64,000 bases of DNA from DATAPE01 sp034667525 (GCA_034667525.1 JAXDJO010000015.1:1-64000); one strand, 5' to 3'; shown: positions 33,841-43,228, counted from the first letter of the stretch. Notes: a model not told the origin generated them from the letters alone. Program-made: numbers and translations.

Positions 33841-35907
33841 GTGAAGAGCTACCCCACCGAGAACATCCGCAACATCGTGCTCGTCGGCCATGGTGGTTCC
33901 GGAAAGACGTCGTTGGCGGAGGCGCTTCTCTTCCGCTCCGGGGCCACGACGCGGATGGGAAAGATCACCGAGGGAAACACCGTCTGCGACTTCGATGAAG
34001 AAGAGATCCGCAAGGGAATCTCGATCTCGACGGCCTTGGCCCCCATCGAGTGGGACGGGCACAAGATCAACATCCTCGATGCGCCCGGTTACGCCGATTT
34101 CGTCGGAGAGATGCGGGCCGCGATGCGGGTGGCTGACCTTGCCGTCTTCGTGGTCTCCGCCGTCGAGGGAGTCGAGGTGCAAACGCAGGTTGCATGGCGG
34201 CTTGCCGAAGAGCTCACCCTCCCTCGGATCATCTTCGTCAACAAGCTGGATCGGGAGAACGCATCCTTTCGCCGGACCCTGGATCAACTCCGGGACATGT
34301 TCGGGATGGGGGTCGCCCCCCTGTCTCTGCCACTGGGAAGCGAGCACGACTTCAAAGGGCTGATCTCGGTCATCGACGTTGGAGCCGTCTCGTACGACGC
34401 CGCCGGCACCCCGACCGAGGAGCCCATCCCCGCCGAGCGCCAGGCCCGGGTGGATGAGGTCCGGACGTCATTGCTGGACTCTGTGGCCGAAACCAACGAC
34501 GAGTTGCTCGAGCGCTACCTGGAATCCGGGGAGATAGAGCGCAGCGAGGTCATCCATGCCTTGCACGATGGGCTATCGCAGGCAAGCGTCTTTCCGGTGC
34601 TGGTGGGTGCCGCCACCAAGCTGATCGGAGTCGACCGGCTCGCCGACGCCATCGTCGCGGCCGGTCCCTCGCCACTGGACAGACCGCCCGTCGAGAGCGC
34701 CGACGGCGAGGTTCGAGAGTCCAAGCCCGATGGGCCCATGGCCGCGCTGATCTTCAAGACGATGACCGATCCGTATGTCGGGCGCGTCAGCTTCTTTCGC
34801 GTCTATTCCGGCGTTCTGAGAGGCGAGACATCGCTGCACAACGCGAGCAGGGCTGTCGATGAGCGCGTGGGACACGTTTTCACGATGCGCGGCAAGGCCC
34901 AAGAAAGTCTGGCGGAGATAGTCGCCGGCGACATAGGTGCGGTAGCCAAACTGAATCACTCCGTGACCGGAGACACCCTGGCGGAGAAGTCCGCTCCGAT
35001 CGTCTTACCGGGGATCGAGCCGCCCGAGCCTCTCCTTCCGAAAGCTATCGAACCCAGGACCAAGGGCGATGAAGACAAGCTGATGATCGGTCTGCAGAAG
35101 ATCATCGAGGAGGATCCATCGCTCCGCCTTGCCCGCAGCGATGAAACGCATCAGACGATCCTGTGGGGCATGGGCGACGCTCACCTCGACGCAGCCCTCG
35201 AGCGCTTGAAGCGGAAGTCTGGTGTCGATGTGGAGGAGGTGCCCTTCAAGGTTCCATACCGCTCCACTTTTAGAGCTAAGGCGGAAGCCGTGGGACGCCA
35301 CGTGAAGCAGTCCGGTGGACACGGTCAATATGGCGTCTGCAATGTCCGGATCGAGCCGCTGCCGCGCGGTCAAGGCTTCGTCTTCGACAACAAGATCTTC
35401 GGAGGCTCGATCCCCGGTCAGTTCGTGGGATCGGTCGAGAAAGGGTTGCGGGCCGCGATGGAGAACGGCGCCGGCACCGGTTTTCCGATGATCGACGTGA
35501 AGGTAGAGCTGTACGACGGCAAGTACCACACCGTCGATTCATCCGACATGGCCTTCCAGCTGGCGGGGGCCCAGGCCATGAAGGACGCTGTTGATAAGAG
35601 CGGGGTGACGTTGCTGGAACCGGTGTGGACACTCGAGGTGATGGTCCCCGAAGAGTTCACCGGAGACATCATGGGCGACTTGCAGAAGCGACGCGGGATC
35701 CCGGAAGGGATAGAGACCTTGGCCGGCGATCGTCAGATCGTGAGGGCAAAAGTCCCGTTTGCTGAAGTCACTCACTACGCTACCGATCTGAGATCGATGA
35801 CCGGAGGCAAGGGCACCTTCTCGTGGGAGTTCTCTCACTACCAAGAGGTGCCGCACGATGTCGCGCAGAAGGTGATCGATGCCTCGAAGAGTGCGGCCAA
35901 CGTCTAG
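33841..35907 (+). CDS. fusA2: EF-G2-like (FusA2) translational GTPase
   Basis: This 688-residue protein has EF-G architecture. The G domain has P-loop GHGGSGKT (16-23), DAPGY (80-84) and NKLD (134-137); domain II, III and IV regions include VKQSGGHGQYGVCNVRIEPL and the C-terminal domain V. The catalytic His of DTPGH is Tyr84, which is typical of the EF-G2/FusA2 branch and not of the main elongation factor. Family proteins such as EF-G2 show altered GTPase and translocation activity; the role is unclear. The GTG start has AAGGAG with a 7-base spacer. It sits alone on the plus strand inside the conserved block. Confidence 0.92.
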   Translation: MKSYPTENIRNIVLVGHGGSGKTSLAEALLFRSGATTRMGKITEGNTVCDFDEEEIRKGISISTALAPIEWDGHKINILDAPGYADFVGEMRAAMRVADLAVFVVSAVEGVEVQTQVAWRLAEELTLPRIIFVNKLDRENASFRRTLDQLRDMFGMGVAPLSLPLGSEHDFKGLISVIDVGAVSYDAAGTPTEEPIPAERQARVDEVRTSLLDSVAETNDELLERYLESGEIERSEVIHALHDGLSQASVFPVLVGAATKLIGVDRLADAIVAAGPSPLDRPPVESADGEVRESKPDGPMAALIFKTMTDPYVGRVSFFRVYSGVLRGETSLHNASRAVDERVGHVFTMRGKAQESLAEIVAGDIGAVAKLNHSVTGDTLAEKSAPIVLPGIEPPEPLLPKAIEPRTKGDEDKLMIGLQKIIEEDPSLRLARSDETHQTILWGMGDAHLDAALERLKRKSGVDVEEVPFKVPYRSTFRAKAEAVGRHVKQSGGHGQYGVCNVRIEPLPRGQGFVFDNKIFGGSIPGQFVGSVEKGLRAAMENGAGTGFPMIDVKVELYDGKYHTVDSSDMAFQLAGAQAMKDAVDKSGVTLLEPVWTLEVMVPEEFTGDIMGDLQKRRGIPEGIETLAGDRQIVRAKVPFAEVTHYATDLRSMTGGKGTFSWEFSHYQEVPHDVAQKVIDASKSAANV

Positions 35908-35916
35908 CTCCGAGGG

Positions 35917-36396
35917 TTAGAGGGGAAGCGAGGGGCCCGACCCCTCGACCGGTTTGCCATACCGCATGGCCAATGCGCGGTAACCGCGCTTTTCGTAGAA
36001 GTCCCGCCCTCCGTCGTTTTCGGTCACCACCTCCACCCTCATCCCACGGGCCCCCCGGCGGGCGGCGGCCTCTTCGCTCGCCTCGAGCAGCTGCGTGCCT
36101 ATACCCCGGCCCCGGCAGGAAGACGAGACGACCAACGTCTCTACCTGACATGCCAGGCCCCACGGCTTCTCCTCGTATCGCAATCTGGAGAAACCGACGA
36201 CCGCACTCTCGTCTTGTGCCACGAGCACTTCGTCATCGGAATCGCCGACGGCAGCACTGGCTATCTCTAGCCACCGTTCCCGCGCCACCTGGTACCGGGG
36301 GTTATCCGGTTGCAGTTCGAAGTGGTGTTCTTGCAGCTCGACGTAGAGATCTCCCACTGCGCGAGCATCCGAAGCTCTCGCAGTTCTGACCTTCAT
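35917..36396 (-). CDS. GNAT family N-acetyltransferase
   Basis: This 159-residue protein has an N-terminal RTARASDARAVGDLYVELQE, the acetyl-CoA binding loop SSSCRGRGIGTQLLEASEEAA, and DFYEKRGY at the end, all standard for GNATs. The substrate is unknown. It begins 4 bases after the HIT gene on the same strand and ends 9 bases from the convergent fusA2 gene. It was probably added to the thrS-HIT operon, since the usual neighbour there is pgsA. Confidence 0.87.
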   Translation of the reverse strand: MKVRTARASDARAVGDLYVELQEHHFELQPDNPRYQVARERWLEIASAAVGDSDDEVLVAQDESAVVGFSRLRYEEKPWGLACQVETLVVSSSCRGRGIGTQLLEASEEAAARRGARGMRVEVVTENDGGRDFYEKRGYRALAMRYGKPVEGSGPSLPL

Positions 36397-36400
36397 CGGA

Positions 36401-36886
36401 TCACCCGGCCGCGAACAGGGGTCTCAACCGAGCGTCGGTATCGGCGATCATCTCGGGAAGCACCTTGGTCTCGCCGACCACTGTCATGAAGTTCGTGTCG
36501 CCGCCCCATCTGGGAACCACGTGGACGTGCAGATGACCAGGAACGCCGGCCCCCGCCACCGCTCCCAGATTCATGCCCACGTTGAATCCATCTGAATCCA
36601 TCGCTTCCCTTACGACTTCGACCGAGCGTGACGTGAGCTCCATCAACTCCGCACGCTCGCCGGGCCCGAGATCATGCAGCTCGCCGACGTGGCGCAAGGG
36701 GGCGACCATCAGATGGCCGGTGTTGTAAGGGAAGGCGTTCAGGATCACGAACACAGTGTCGCCGCGAAACAGGATGTGAGCCTTTTCGTCGTCACCCGCA
36801 GAGAGATGATCGCAGAACACGCATCCCTGTCCCCCGCCGGCGCCGCTTACATACTCCATGCGCCATGGACTCCACAGTCGCTCCAC
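36401..36886 (-). CDS. HIT domain protein (Ap4A phosphorylase-like)
   Basis: This 161-residue protein starts ERLWSPWRMEYVSG and ends its core with GVPGHLHVHVVPRWGGDTNFM, the HIT motif HxHxHxxP. CVFCDHLS near the N-terminus is a zinc-like Cys pair. The same family in the same position downstream of thrS in mycobacteria is an Ap4A phosphorylase, so that activity is likely but inferred from family and context. The GTG start lies 5 bases from the thrS stop. Confidence 0.92.
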   Translation of the reverse strand: MERLWSPWRMEYVSGAGGGQGCVFCDHLSAGDDEKAHILFRGDTVFVILNAFPYNTGHLMVAPLRHVGELHDLGPGERAELMELTSRSVEVVREAMDSDGFNVGMNLGAVAGAGVPGHLHVHVVPRWGGDTNFMTVVGETKVLPEMIADTDARLRPLFAAG

Positions 36887-36891
36887 GACAA

Positions 36892-38844
36892 CTACAGAGT
36901 GAGTTCCAGGCTCCGGCTTTCGATCTCTGCCGTGAGCTTGGTCACGAGATCATCGACGCCGACGCCACGGATCTCCTCACCTGTGCGCCGGCGGACCGAC
37001 ACGGTCGTCGAAGAGGTCTCATTGTCGCCGACGACCAACATGTACGGCACCTTGTGCATCTGGTTCCGCCTGATCTTGGCTCCCATCGTGTCGGCTGAAT
37101 CGTCGATCTCGGCGCGGATGCGGGCTGCTTGTAGTCGATCGCCGACCTCGCGGGCATACGCGCTGTGACGGTCGGCGATCGGGATGATCGCGACCTGCAC
37201 CGGCGCGAGCCAGGTAGGGAACGCTCCGGCGAAATGCTCCACGAGCACGCCGAAGAAGCGTTCGACCGATCCGAATAGAGCCCGGTGAAGCATCACGGGC
37301 CGCTGCCGCTCGCCGTTCTCGTCGATGTATTCCAGCCCGAAGCGGTCCGGCTCCTGGAAATCCACCTGGATCGTGCACACCTGCCAGTAGCGCCCGATTG
37401 CGTCCCGCACGTCGACATCGATCTTGGGCCCGTAAAAAGCCCCTTCGCCTTGCGAGATCGTGTAGTCCAATCCGGCCGTGGTCAGACCCTCTTTGATCGC
37501 GTCTTCGGCCAAGGTCCACAGCTCCGGGGAGCCGACCGCCTTGTCCGGCTTGGTCGAGAAGCGAACTGCATCGGGAGACAGACCCACCGTGCCGTAAAGG
37601 TCCCGGAGGAAACCGACCACGTCCACCAGCTCGTCCACCACCTGGTCGGGCCTGCAGAAGATGTGGGCATCGTCCATGGTCAGCCCCCGCGCCCGCAGAA
37701 TGCCGTGCACGGTTCCCGAGCGCTCGTAGCGGTACACGGTGCCGAGCTCAAACAGCCGGACGGGTAGCTCGCGGTAGGAGCGCGTCCTGGATCTGTAGAT
37801 CAAGATGTGGAACGGGCAGTTCATCGGCTTCGCGAAGTACTCACCTTCGTCCGCCTCCATCGGCGGGAACATGTTTTCCCGGAAGAAGCCGAGGTGGCCG
37901 CTCGTTTCCCACAGGGTCGCCTTGCCGATGTGCGGAGTGAAAACGGGCTGGTATCCGCGGTCCAGATGCATCTGACGCGAGAGGTCCTCGAGGATCATGC
38001 GGGACCGCGCCCCGTTCGGATGCCACAGAGCCAAGCCGGGTCCCACTTCCTCCGACCATGAGTAGAGCTCGAGGTCGCGTCCTATCTTGCGGTGATCGCG
38101 CCGCTCGGCCTCTTCTAAGCGGTGCAGGTAATCCTGGAGAGCGTCCTTCGACTCCCATGCGGTGCCGTAGATCCGCTGGAGCATGGGCTTGTTCTCATCT
38201 CCCCGCCAGTAGGCGCCGGAGCTCCGCAGCAGCTTGAACGCTTTGATCCGGCCGGTGCCGGGGAGGTGGGGGCCTCGGCACAGATCGATGAACGCCACGC
38301 TGCCGGGGCCGTCCTGGGAGGGATCGCGGTTCCGGTACACCGACAAGACCGGACCGTCGCCGGCCTCTCGGTCTTGGGCACCTTCACTCTGGACCCCCTC
38401 GATGATCTCGATCTTGTAGGGCTGATCCGCGAAGAGCTGCAACGCTTGCTCGCGCTCGACCTCCTCGCGCTCGAAGCGCTGGTTCTCCTTGACGATCTTT
38501 CGCATCTCAGCCTCGATGCGCTCGAGATCTTCGGGGGTGAACGGTCGTTCGACATCGAAGTCGTAATAGAAGCCGTTCTCGATGGGGGGGCCAATCGTGT
38601 ACTTGGCTCCCGGATACAGCCTCAGAACCGCTTGAGCTAGGACGTGGGCGGTCGAGTGCCTGGTGATCTCGCGCCCCAGCTCGTCGCTCAGGGCGATCAG
38701 CTCCACCTCGGCACCCGCCGGCGGCACGGAGCTCAGATCGCGCTGTTGCCCCTCACATACCAGCGCCACGGATCCTCCCGCCGAGGCCTCCGAGGCCAGC
38801 GCGAATCCGTCCTTGCTGCCGTCTGCAACAACCTTCACGCTCAT
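36892..38844 (-). CDS. thrS: Threonine--tRNA ligase
   Basis: This 650-residue class II synthetase has a short N-terminal TGS domain, the editing domain with STAHVLAQAV, and the catalytic core. Zinc ligands are visible in KPMNCPFHILIY (Cys), TMDDAHIF (His) and VMLHRALFGSVERFF (His). The C-terminal anticodon-binding domain includes APVQVAIIPI and DDSADTMGAKIRRNQ. The ATG overlaps the stop of the upstream secreted peptidase gene (ATGA). I see no T-box-like leader. Confidence 0.97.
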   Translation of the reverse strand: MSVKVVADGSKDGFALASEASAGGSVALVCEGQQRDLSSVPPAGAEVELIALSDELGREITRHSTAHVLAQAVLRLYPGAKYTIGPPIENGFYYDFDVERPFTPEDLERIEAEMRKIVKENQRFEREEVEREQALQLFADQPYKIEIIEGVQSEGAQDREAGDGPVLSVYRNRDPSQDGPGSVAFIDLCRGPHLPGTGRIKAFKLLRSSGAYWRGDENKPMLQRIYGTAWESKDALQDYLHRLEEAERRDHRKIGRDLELYSWSEEVGPGLALWHPNGARSRMILEDLSRQMHLDRGYQPVFTPHIGKATLWETSGHLGFFRENMFPPMEADEGEYFAKPMNCPFHILIYRSRTRSYRELPVRLFELGTVYRYERSGTVHGILRARGLTMDDAHIFCRPDQVVDELVDVVGFLRDLYGTVGLSPDAVRFSTKPDKAVGSPELWTLAEDAIKEGLTTAGLDYTISQGEGAFYGPKIDVDVRDAIGRYWQVCTIQVDFQEPDRFGLEYIDENGERQRPVMLHRALFGSVERFFGVLVEHFAGAFPTWLAPVQVAIIPIADRHSAYAREVGDRLQAARIRAEIDDSADTMGAKIRRNQMHKVPYMLVVGDNETSSTTVSVRRRTGEEIRGVGVDDLVTKLTAEIESRSLELTL

Positions 38845-40118
38845 CCCCTAAGACTACTTGCCCACTGTTTCTGGAACCGGAGAAAACCCATGCCGATCGT
38901 TCGTCGCAGAGCTTGGTCGAGGTGGAACCGTGGAGTTCCGGCCACCACGCGCTGGCGGCCGAGCGATCTGTAGAAACGAACAAAGCGCGTCAAACCCCAG
39001 CGGTCGATGAAGAAGCGAACCGCGGACTCGGCCTTCTGGTAGCTGAGGTAGATGTCTCTTCCGGTGCCCGTTGTAAACTGGTAGTCCAACGGAAGCTTTC
39101 CATCAAACCGGCCCGCGCCTATTACGGAATGCAGATAGGAGAGACTCGCGGGATCCGCGTTGTATCCGACGTACTCCGCGATGCCCTCTTCGATAAAAGT
39201 GGGGATCTCCGGTCCCGCGCTCCCCCTGGTTGCCACGTGCGTCAGCTCGTGAGACAGGATCGTCAAGAGAGAATCCGTGGTCCGGCCGGCGATCGCTTGC
39301 CAGTTCAGGATGATCCTGCGACCGATGAACCGAAGTCCATGCTCGGGGTCCTCGCTTGCATAAGCAAACGCCACGAACTTGTTGACATCGAACGTCGCCT
39401 GCAGCATGCGGTGCAGCTCGGCAGTCGTCGTCGGAGCAAGGATGACGATCTTGTGAGGCCACGGCTCCCGCCAGTAGCGGTCCACACGCGCCAGGGCGCT
39501 TTCGGCGATGGCCAGGATGTCTGAAGGGAGGTGCGGACAGCCCGGCGATCCCGAGCATGGGTGGGTCAGCAGCAAGAAGTGACGGCTACTTCTCGCTACG
39601 ACGGGGCCAAAGTCCCACAGGTGCCGAGTGGTCTCCAGACCGATGGAGTTGGTATCGCTGTCGCTCGCCACGAACCAGCGCCCCTGCATCTCCACGAAGG
39701 TGTAGAAGAGGTCGTCCTCGATGGGCGCGCGATCGAAGCCGCTGATCGCGTACCTCTCCTCGGTCACGGGAATGGCCACCTTCTGCGCGCGCGGATACCG
39801 GGTCCGGACGGATGCTCCGGCGAGATCGCCATAGCGCGTCCAGTTGGCGAACAGACGATAGGAGTGGAACGGGACCTTCCGCATGTAGTCGAACAACCTC
39901 GCCTGCCGTTGCTGAAAGGCATGGGCGCCGGGAGCCACCGTGGTCATGAAAGCGTGCTTGTCGCCGGCCATGACGGCTTCCGATCGGATCTTCAGCATCC
40001 GCTCGATGCCGGCGCGGCCTTTGTCTGGGGAAGTCACCGATCCGCCGGCGGGGGCGGCGCCGACCAGCAAGATCACGCACGTCAGAGCACAGGCGACGCG
40101 GGTCCCGGAAGGGGTCAG
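38841..40118 (-). CDS. Secreted gluzincin-type peptidase (MA clan), probable CTG start
   Basis: This protein of about 425 residues has a signal peptide (TPSGTRVACALTCVILLVGAAPAGG), an NTF2-like N-terminal half, and a peptidase part with HELTH (290-294) and EEGIAE (310-315), giving zinc ligands His, His and a downstream Glu. It should act outside the membrane. The start is a problem: no ATG, GTG or TTG fits the signal peptide. A CTG at 40116-40118 overlaps the aldolase stop as CTGA and has GGAG 8 bases upstream. An in-frame GTG at 40076 would cut the signal peptide. It is coupled to thrS downstream. Confidence 0.75.
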   Translation of the reverse strand: MTPSGTRVACALTCVILLVGAAPAGGSVTSPDKGRAGIERMLKIRSEAVMAGDKHAFMTTVAPGAHAFQQRQARLFDYMRKVPFHSYRLFANWTRYGDLAGASVRTRYPRAQKVAIPVTEERYAISGFDRAPIEDDLFYTFVEMQGRWFVASDSDTNSIGLETTRHLWDFGPVVARSSRHFLLLTHPCSGSPGCPHLPSDILAIAESALARVDRYWREPWPHKIVILAPTTTAELHRMLQATFDVNKFVAFAYASEDPEHGLRFIGRRIILNWQAIAGRTTDSLLTILSHELTHVATRGSAGPEIPTFIEEGIAEYVGYNADPASLSYLHSVIGAGRFDGKLPLDYQFTTGTGRDIYLSYQKAESAVRFFIDRWGLTRFVRFYRSLGRQRVVAGTPRFHLDQALRRTIGMGFLRFQKQWASSLRG

Positions 40119-41134
40119 GCAGCAGACTCCATATCCTCCGAGTACCGGCCCGCGCAGGCGGCGGCGTTCAGTTTGGCCCGGTGATACAGCGCTGTCTGCC
40201 CGGCGTCCACATTGGCCTCCGATCCCTTCCATGCGTTCAGAGCGGGCGCCTGCAGCGCTCGTCCATAAGAGAAGCTGAGGACCCACGGTGCGTCGCCCAT
40301 CGCGTTCATCGCGTTGAGATGCGCAGTGGCGAGCTCATCGCTTTGGCCGCCGGACAGAAAGACGATGCCGGGCACCTCCGGTGGGACCGTGGCCCGCAAG
40401 CAACGAAGCGTTTCCGAGGCAACCTTATCTACAGAGGCTTGTTGCGGATCCTCGGTCCCGGACAGCACCATGTTCGTCTTCAGCAACATGCCCTCGAGAT
40501 GAACCCTGTGTGCGTGCAATTGACTAAAGACGCTGCGAAGAGTTCGCTCGGTCACCTCGTAGCAGCGTTCGATCGAATGGCCGCCGTCCATCAGGACCTC
40601 GGGCTCGACTATCGGGACGAGAGTGGCCTCCTGCGCCAGCGCTGCGTAACGGCCGAGCGCGTGAGCGTTTGCGTCGATGCAGAACTCCGTTGGGATCGAG
40701 TCGCCGATCGTGATCACGGCTCGCCACTTGGCGAAACGCGCGCCCAGGTCGCGGTACTCGGCGAAACGTTCCCGCAACCCGTCAAGCCCCTCGGTGACCT
40801 TCTCGCCAGGGAAGAAGGCGAGGTCCTTGGCGCCCTCATCGACCTTGATCCCGGGTATCACACCTTTTTTCTTCAAGACCTCCGGGAACGGCATTCCATC
40901 ATTTGAAGCCTGTTTGATCGTCTCGTCGAAGAGGATCACGCCGCTGATGAATCGCTCGAGCCCAGGGGTCGCAAACAGCATGTCTCGGTACGCGCGGCGG
41001 TTCTCTTCGGTCGGTTCGACATCGATGGTGGCGAAACGCTTGGAGATAGTGGGGATGCTCTCGTCAGCCGCCAGTATCCCCCGGTCTCCCGCTACTAGTT
41101 CTTGCGCTGTCGACTGCAGCTCCGTTGCCGCCAT
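40115..41134 (-). CDS. fba: Class I fructose-bisphosphate aldolase
   Basis: This 339-residue glycolytic aldolase is of the Schiff-base type common in animals and plants. The N-terminal region GDRGILAADESIPTISKRF, acid VPIVEPEV (Glu177), and Schiff-base lysine EGMLLKTNM (Lys219) are intact, followed by VFLSGGQSDE. Many actinobacteria rely on a class II metal enzyme, so this is an alternative or additional aldolase. The ATG has GGGAGG 7 bases upstream. The stop overlaps the putative CTG start of the secreted peptidase gene. Confidence 0.95.
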   Translation of the reverse strand: MAATELQSTAQELVAGDRGILAADESIPTISKRFATIDVEPTEENRRAYRDMLFATPGLERFISGVILFDETIKQASNDGMPFPEVLKKKGVIPGIKVDEGAKDLAFFPGEKVTEGLDGLRERFAEYRDLGARFAKWRAVITIGDSIPTEFCIDANAHALGRYAALAQEATLVPIVEPEVLMDGGHSIERCYEVTERTLRSVFSQLHAHRVHLEGMLLKTNMVLSGTEDPQQASVDKVASETLRCLRATVPPEVPGIVFLSGGQSDELATAHLNAMNAMGDAPWVLSFSYGRALQAPALNAWKGSEANVDAGQTALYHRAKLNAAACAGRYSEDMESAA

Positions 41135-41233
41135 GCTCTAGCCTCCCCGGTCGGTCGTGATCTGGCATCGATCGTGCGTGCTTTCATTGGTCGTGGCCAA
41201 AGGTTAGACCTCTAACGAGAGGACCGAGACTCC

Positions 41234-41554
41234 GTGAATGGCGACGCAACATCGATCGACCTGGTGAACCGCTTCCTCAAGGGTCAGAACCTCGAGCAGC
41301 TCGGCAAGATGGAGTCGGCGATCGAGCAGTACGAGATTGCCCTCGAGGCGGGCTTCGACGCGACCGGTCCCTACGATCGGTTGATCGCGTTGTACTCGCA
41401 CCGCGCCCAGCACCTCGACGTGATCCGCGTCGCCGAAGCCGCGCTGGCCCACGTCCGCACCTATGAGGACAAAAGGGAGTGGTACCGGAGGATGGAGGCC
41501 GCCGCCCGCAAGGCTGCGGCGAAGGTGCCTCAGGCGATCCCCAAGCCGGAATGA
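41234..41554 (+). CDS. Small TPR-like protein
   Basis: This 106-residue protein has a TPR-like helical pattern: LVNRFLKGQNLEQLGKMESAIEQYEIALEAGF and a second helix pair ending in YRRMEAAARKAAAKV. TPR repeats bind proteins, but no partner is known. The GTG start at 41234 has GAGAGG about 11 bases upstream. Its stop overlaps the methyltransferase ATG (ATGA), so the two are translated together and may work together. Confidence 0.75.
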   Translation: MNGDATSIDLVNRFLKGQNLEQLGKMESAIEQYEIALEAGFDATGPYDRLIALYSHRAQHLDVIRVAEAALAHVRTYEDKREWYRRMEAAARKAAAKVPQAIPKPE

Positions 41555-42696
41555 ACCCACCGAACGGGCTCGAGGCACTGCTCCTCGAGTGGATCGCCAA
41601 GCGGGGGCCCATGCCATTCGCCGCATACATGCAGATGGCTCTGTATCACCCGCATCACGGCTACTACGCCCGTGACATACCGAGAACCGGGTGGTCCGGC
41701 GACTTCGTCACCTCGGCCGAGCTGGATCCTGCCTTCGGGGAGTTGTGGGGGCGCGGCTTCGAGCAGATATGGAGGGCGTGCGGATCACCTGACCGATTCC
41801 AGGTGGCAGAGGTCGGTCCCGGCGAAGGCGGGTTCGCGGAGGGGGTGCTGAACGCGGTAACGGGCCGATTCGCCGATGCCCTCGATTACTGCCTCGTCGA
41901 ACGCAATCCGCACTCGCAAGAACGCCAGCGCGCCCGCCTCGGACTTCGGCGCGGGGTGTGGGTCGATTCGATCATCGAGCTTCCTCACGCGGGGGCCGGC
42001 GTCGCCTTTGCGAACGAGGTTCTGGACAATCTGCCCGTACATCTGGTTGAGAAACGGGACGGCCTGCTCCGCGAGGTGTGCGTGGATGCCACCAACGGAG
42101 AGCTCTCACTGGTGCTCTTACCGCCGTCGACCCCTCATCTGGAGCGGTTCTTGGAGCGCACGGGCATCACTCTGCGAGAGGGGCACCGCATGGAGGTGCC
42201 ACTCGCCGTCGAAGTATTCGTGGCCCGACTGGCCTCTACGATCGACTCTGGAGCCGTGTTGCTGGTCGATTACGGAGACGAGGCTCGGGATCTTGCGCTG
42301 CGACCCGAAGGTTCTCTGGTGACCTACTCGGCGACGGGCGCCGACGACGATCCGTTGGCCCATCCCGGAGAGAAGGACATCACCGCGCACGTCAACTGGA
42401 GCGCGGTGCGAGCGGCAGGAGCAGCGGCGGGGCTGGAGATGACGGGACCACGCCCTCAACGGGAACTGCTGCTGGACCTCGGCCTCGCCGAGCTCGACGC
42501 GGCGCTGCGATCCCATTACCAGGACGATCTCGCGGCCGGCGATGGGGCGGGCGCCGTCGAGGCGTTGTCGCGACGGCAGGCGCTGGCCGCTCTTGCAGAT
42601 GGCGCGGGATTAGGGGGGGCGGGCGTGATGGGGGGATGGAAAGCGATAGGGGTCTTGCCGTGGCTGAGGAAACCCGCCGCCCTTCGCCCCACATAG
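41551..42696 (+). CDS. SAM-dependent methyltransferase, MidA/NDUFAF7 family
   Basis: This 381-residue protein matches the COG1565 family: YHPHHGYYARD, GDFVTSAELDPAFGELWG, the SAM-binding VAEVGPGEGGFAEG, FANEVLDNLPVHLVEKRDG, and VLLVDYGDEA. The mitochondrial member methylates an arginine of a complex I subunit; bacterial targets are unknown. The ATG overlaps the TPR gene stop. The frame extends upstream, but homology begins at this start. It converges on hsp20 with a terminator between them. Confidence 0.9.
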   Translation: MNPPNGLEALLLEWIAKRGPMPFAAYMQMALYHPHHGYYARDIPRTGWSGDFVTSAELDPAFGELWGRGFEQIWRACGSPDRFQVAEVGPGEGGFAEGVLNAVTGRFADALDYCLVERNPHSQERQRARLGLRRGVWVDSIIELPHAGAGVAFANEVLDNLPVHLVEKRDGLLREVCVDATNGELSLVLLPPSTPHLERFLERTGITLREGHRMEVPLAVEVFVARLASTIDSGAVLLVDYGDEARDLALRPEGSLVTYSATGADDDPLAHPGEKDITAHVNWSAVRAAGAAAGLEMTGPRPQRELLLDLGLAELDAALRSHYQDDLAAGDGAGAVEALSRRQALAALADGAGLGGAGVMGGWKAIGVLPWLRKPAALRPT

Positions 42697-42722
42697 AAAA
42701 AGGACCCGCTACCCGCGGGCCC
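42697..42722 (-). terminator. Intrinsic terminator after hsp20
   Basis: On the minus strand GGGCCCGC and GCGGGTCC pair over 8 bp (one G-U) around a 5-base loop, followed directly by TTTTT. On the plus strand the stem has an A-C mismatch and a weaker T-run, so it mainly serves hsp20. Confidence 0.8.
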
Positions 42723-42741
42723 TATGGGTTTTACTGGCGAG

Positions 42742-43191
42742 CTACTTGTCCAGGGACTTCTGGCGGTTGCCCCCCACCTCGATGCTGATCTTCTTCGGCT
42801 GCACTTCCTGCGCGTAGGGGATCGTGAGCTCGAGCACGCCGTTGTTGTAACGGGCACTGATGCTCTCGAGGTCCAGCCCCTTTCCCAGGTTGACCCGCTG
42901 CGTGAAGTCTCCGTAGAAGGTCCCGCGCCGTACGAAGCGAACCTTCTCTGGGTCATAGGGGAACCGGCGGGAACCGTTGATGAGCAGTGTCGATTCCTGC
43001 ACGGCCACCTCAACCTCATCAGGGTTCACGTCGGGGAGGTCCATCCGGATCACGAGGCTGTTGTCGCTGTGGAAGACGTCGGTCGGGACCTGCCACGCCC
43101 CCGCCGACCAGGTCGCCTGATCGGAGCCGATGAGGTGCCGTACCAGGTCGTCGTATCCGGTACCGCTATCCAGCAAGCTGCCAACACGCAT
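42742..43191 (-). CDS. hsp20: Small heat shock protein (Hsp20/alpha-crystallin family)
   Basis: This 149-residue ATP-independent holdase has the alpha-crystallin domain from WQVPTDVFHSDNSLVIRMDLPDV through NNGVLELTIPYAQ, and a short C-terminal tail with the I-x-I-like KKISIEV. The ATG at 43191 has AGGAGG with a 7-base spacer, better than the GTG at 43194. A promoter (TTGACA, 18 bases, CAAAAT) and a HAIR operator lie upstream, so it is probably repressed by HspR together with the dnaK operon. Confidence 0.93.
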   Translation of the reverse strand: MRVGSLLDSGTGYDDLVRHLIGSDQATWSAGAWQVPTDVFHSDNSLVIRMDLPDVNPDEVEVAVQESTLLINGSRRFPYDPEKVRFVRRGTFYGDFTQRVNLGKGLDLESISARYNNGVLELTIPYAQEVQPKKISIEVGGNRQKSLDK

Positions 43192-43228
43192 CACACACCT
43201 CCTCAGTTCGGTGCTTTTCGACCCGGAG

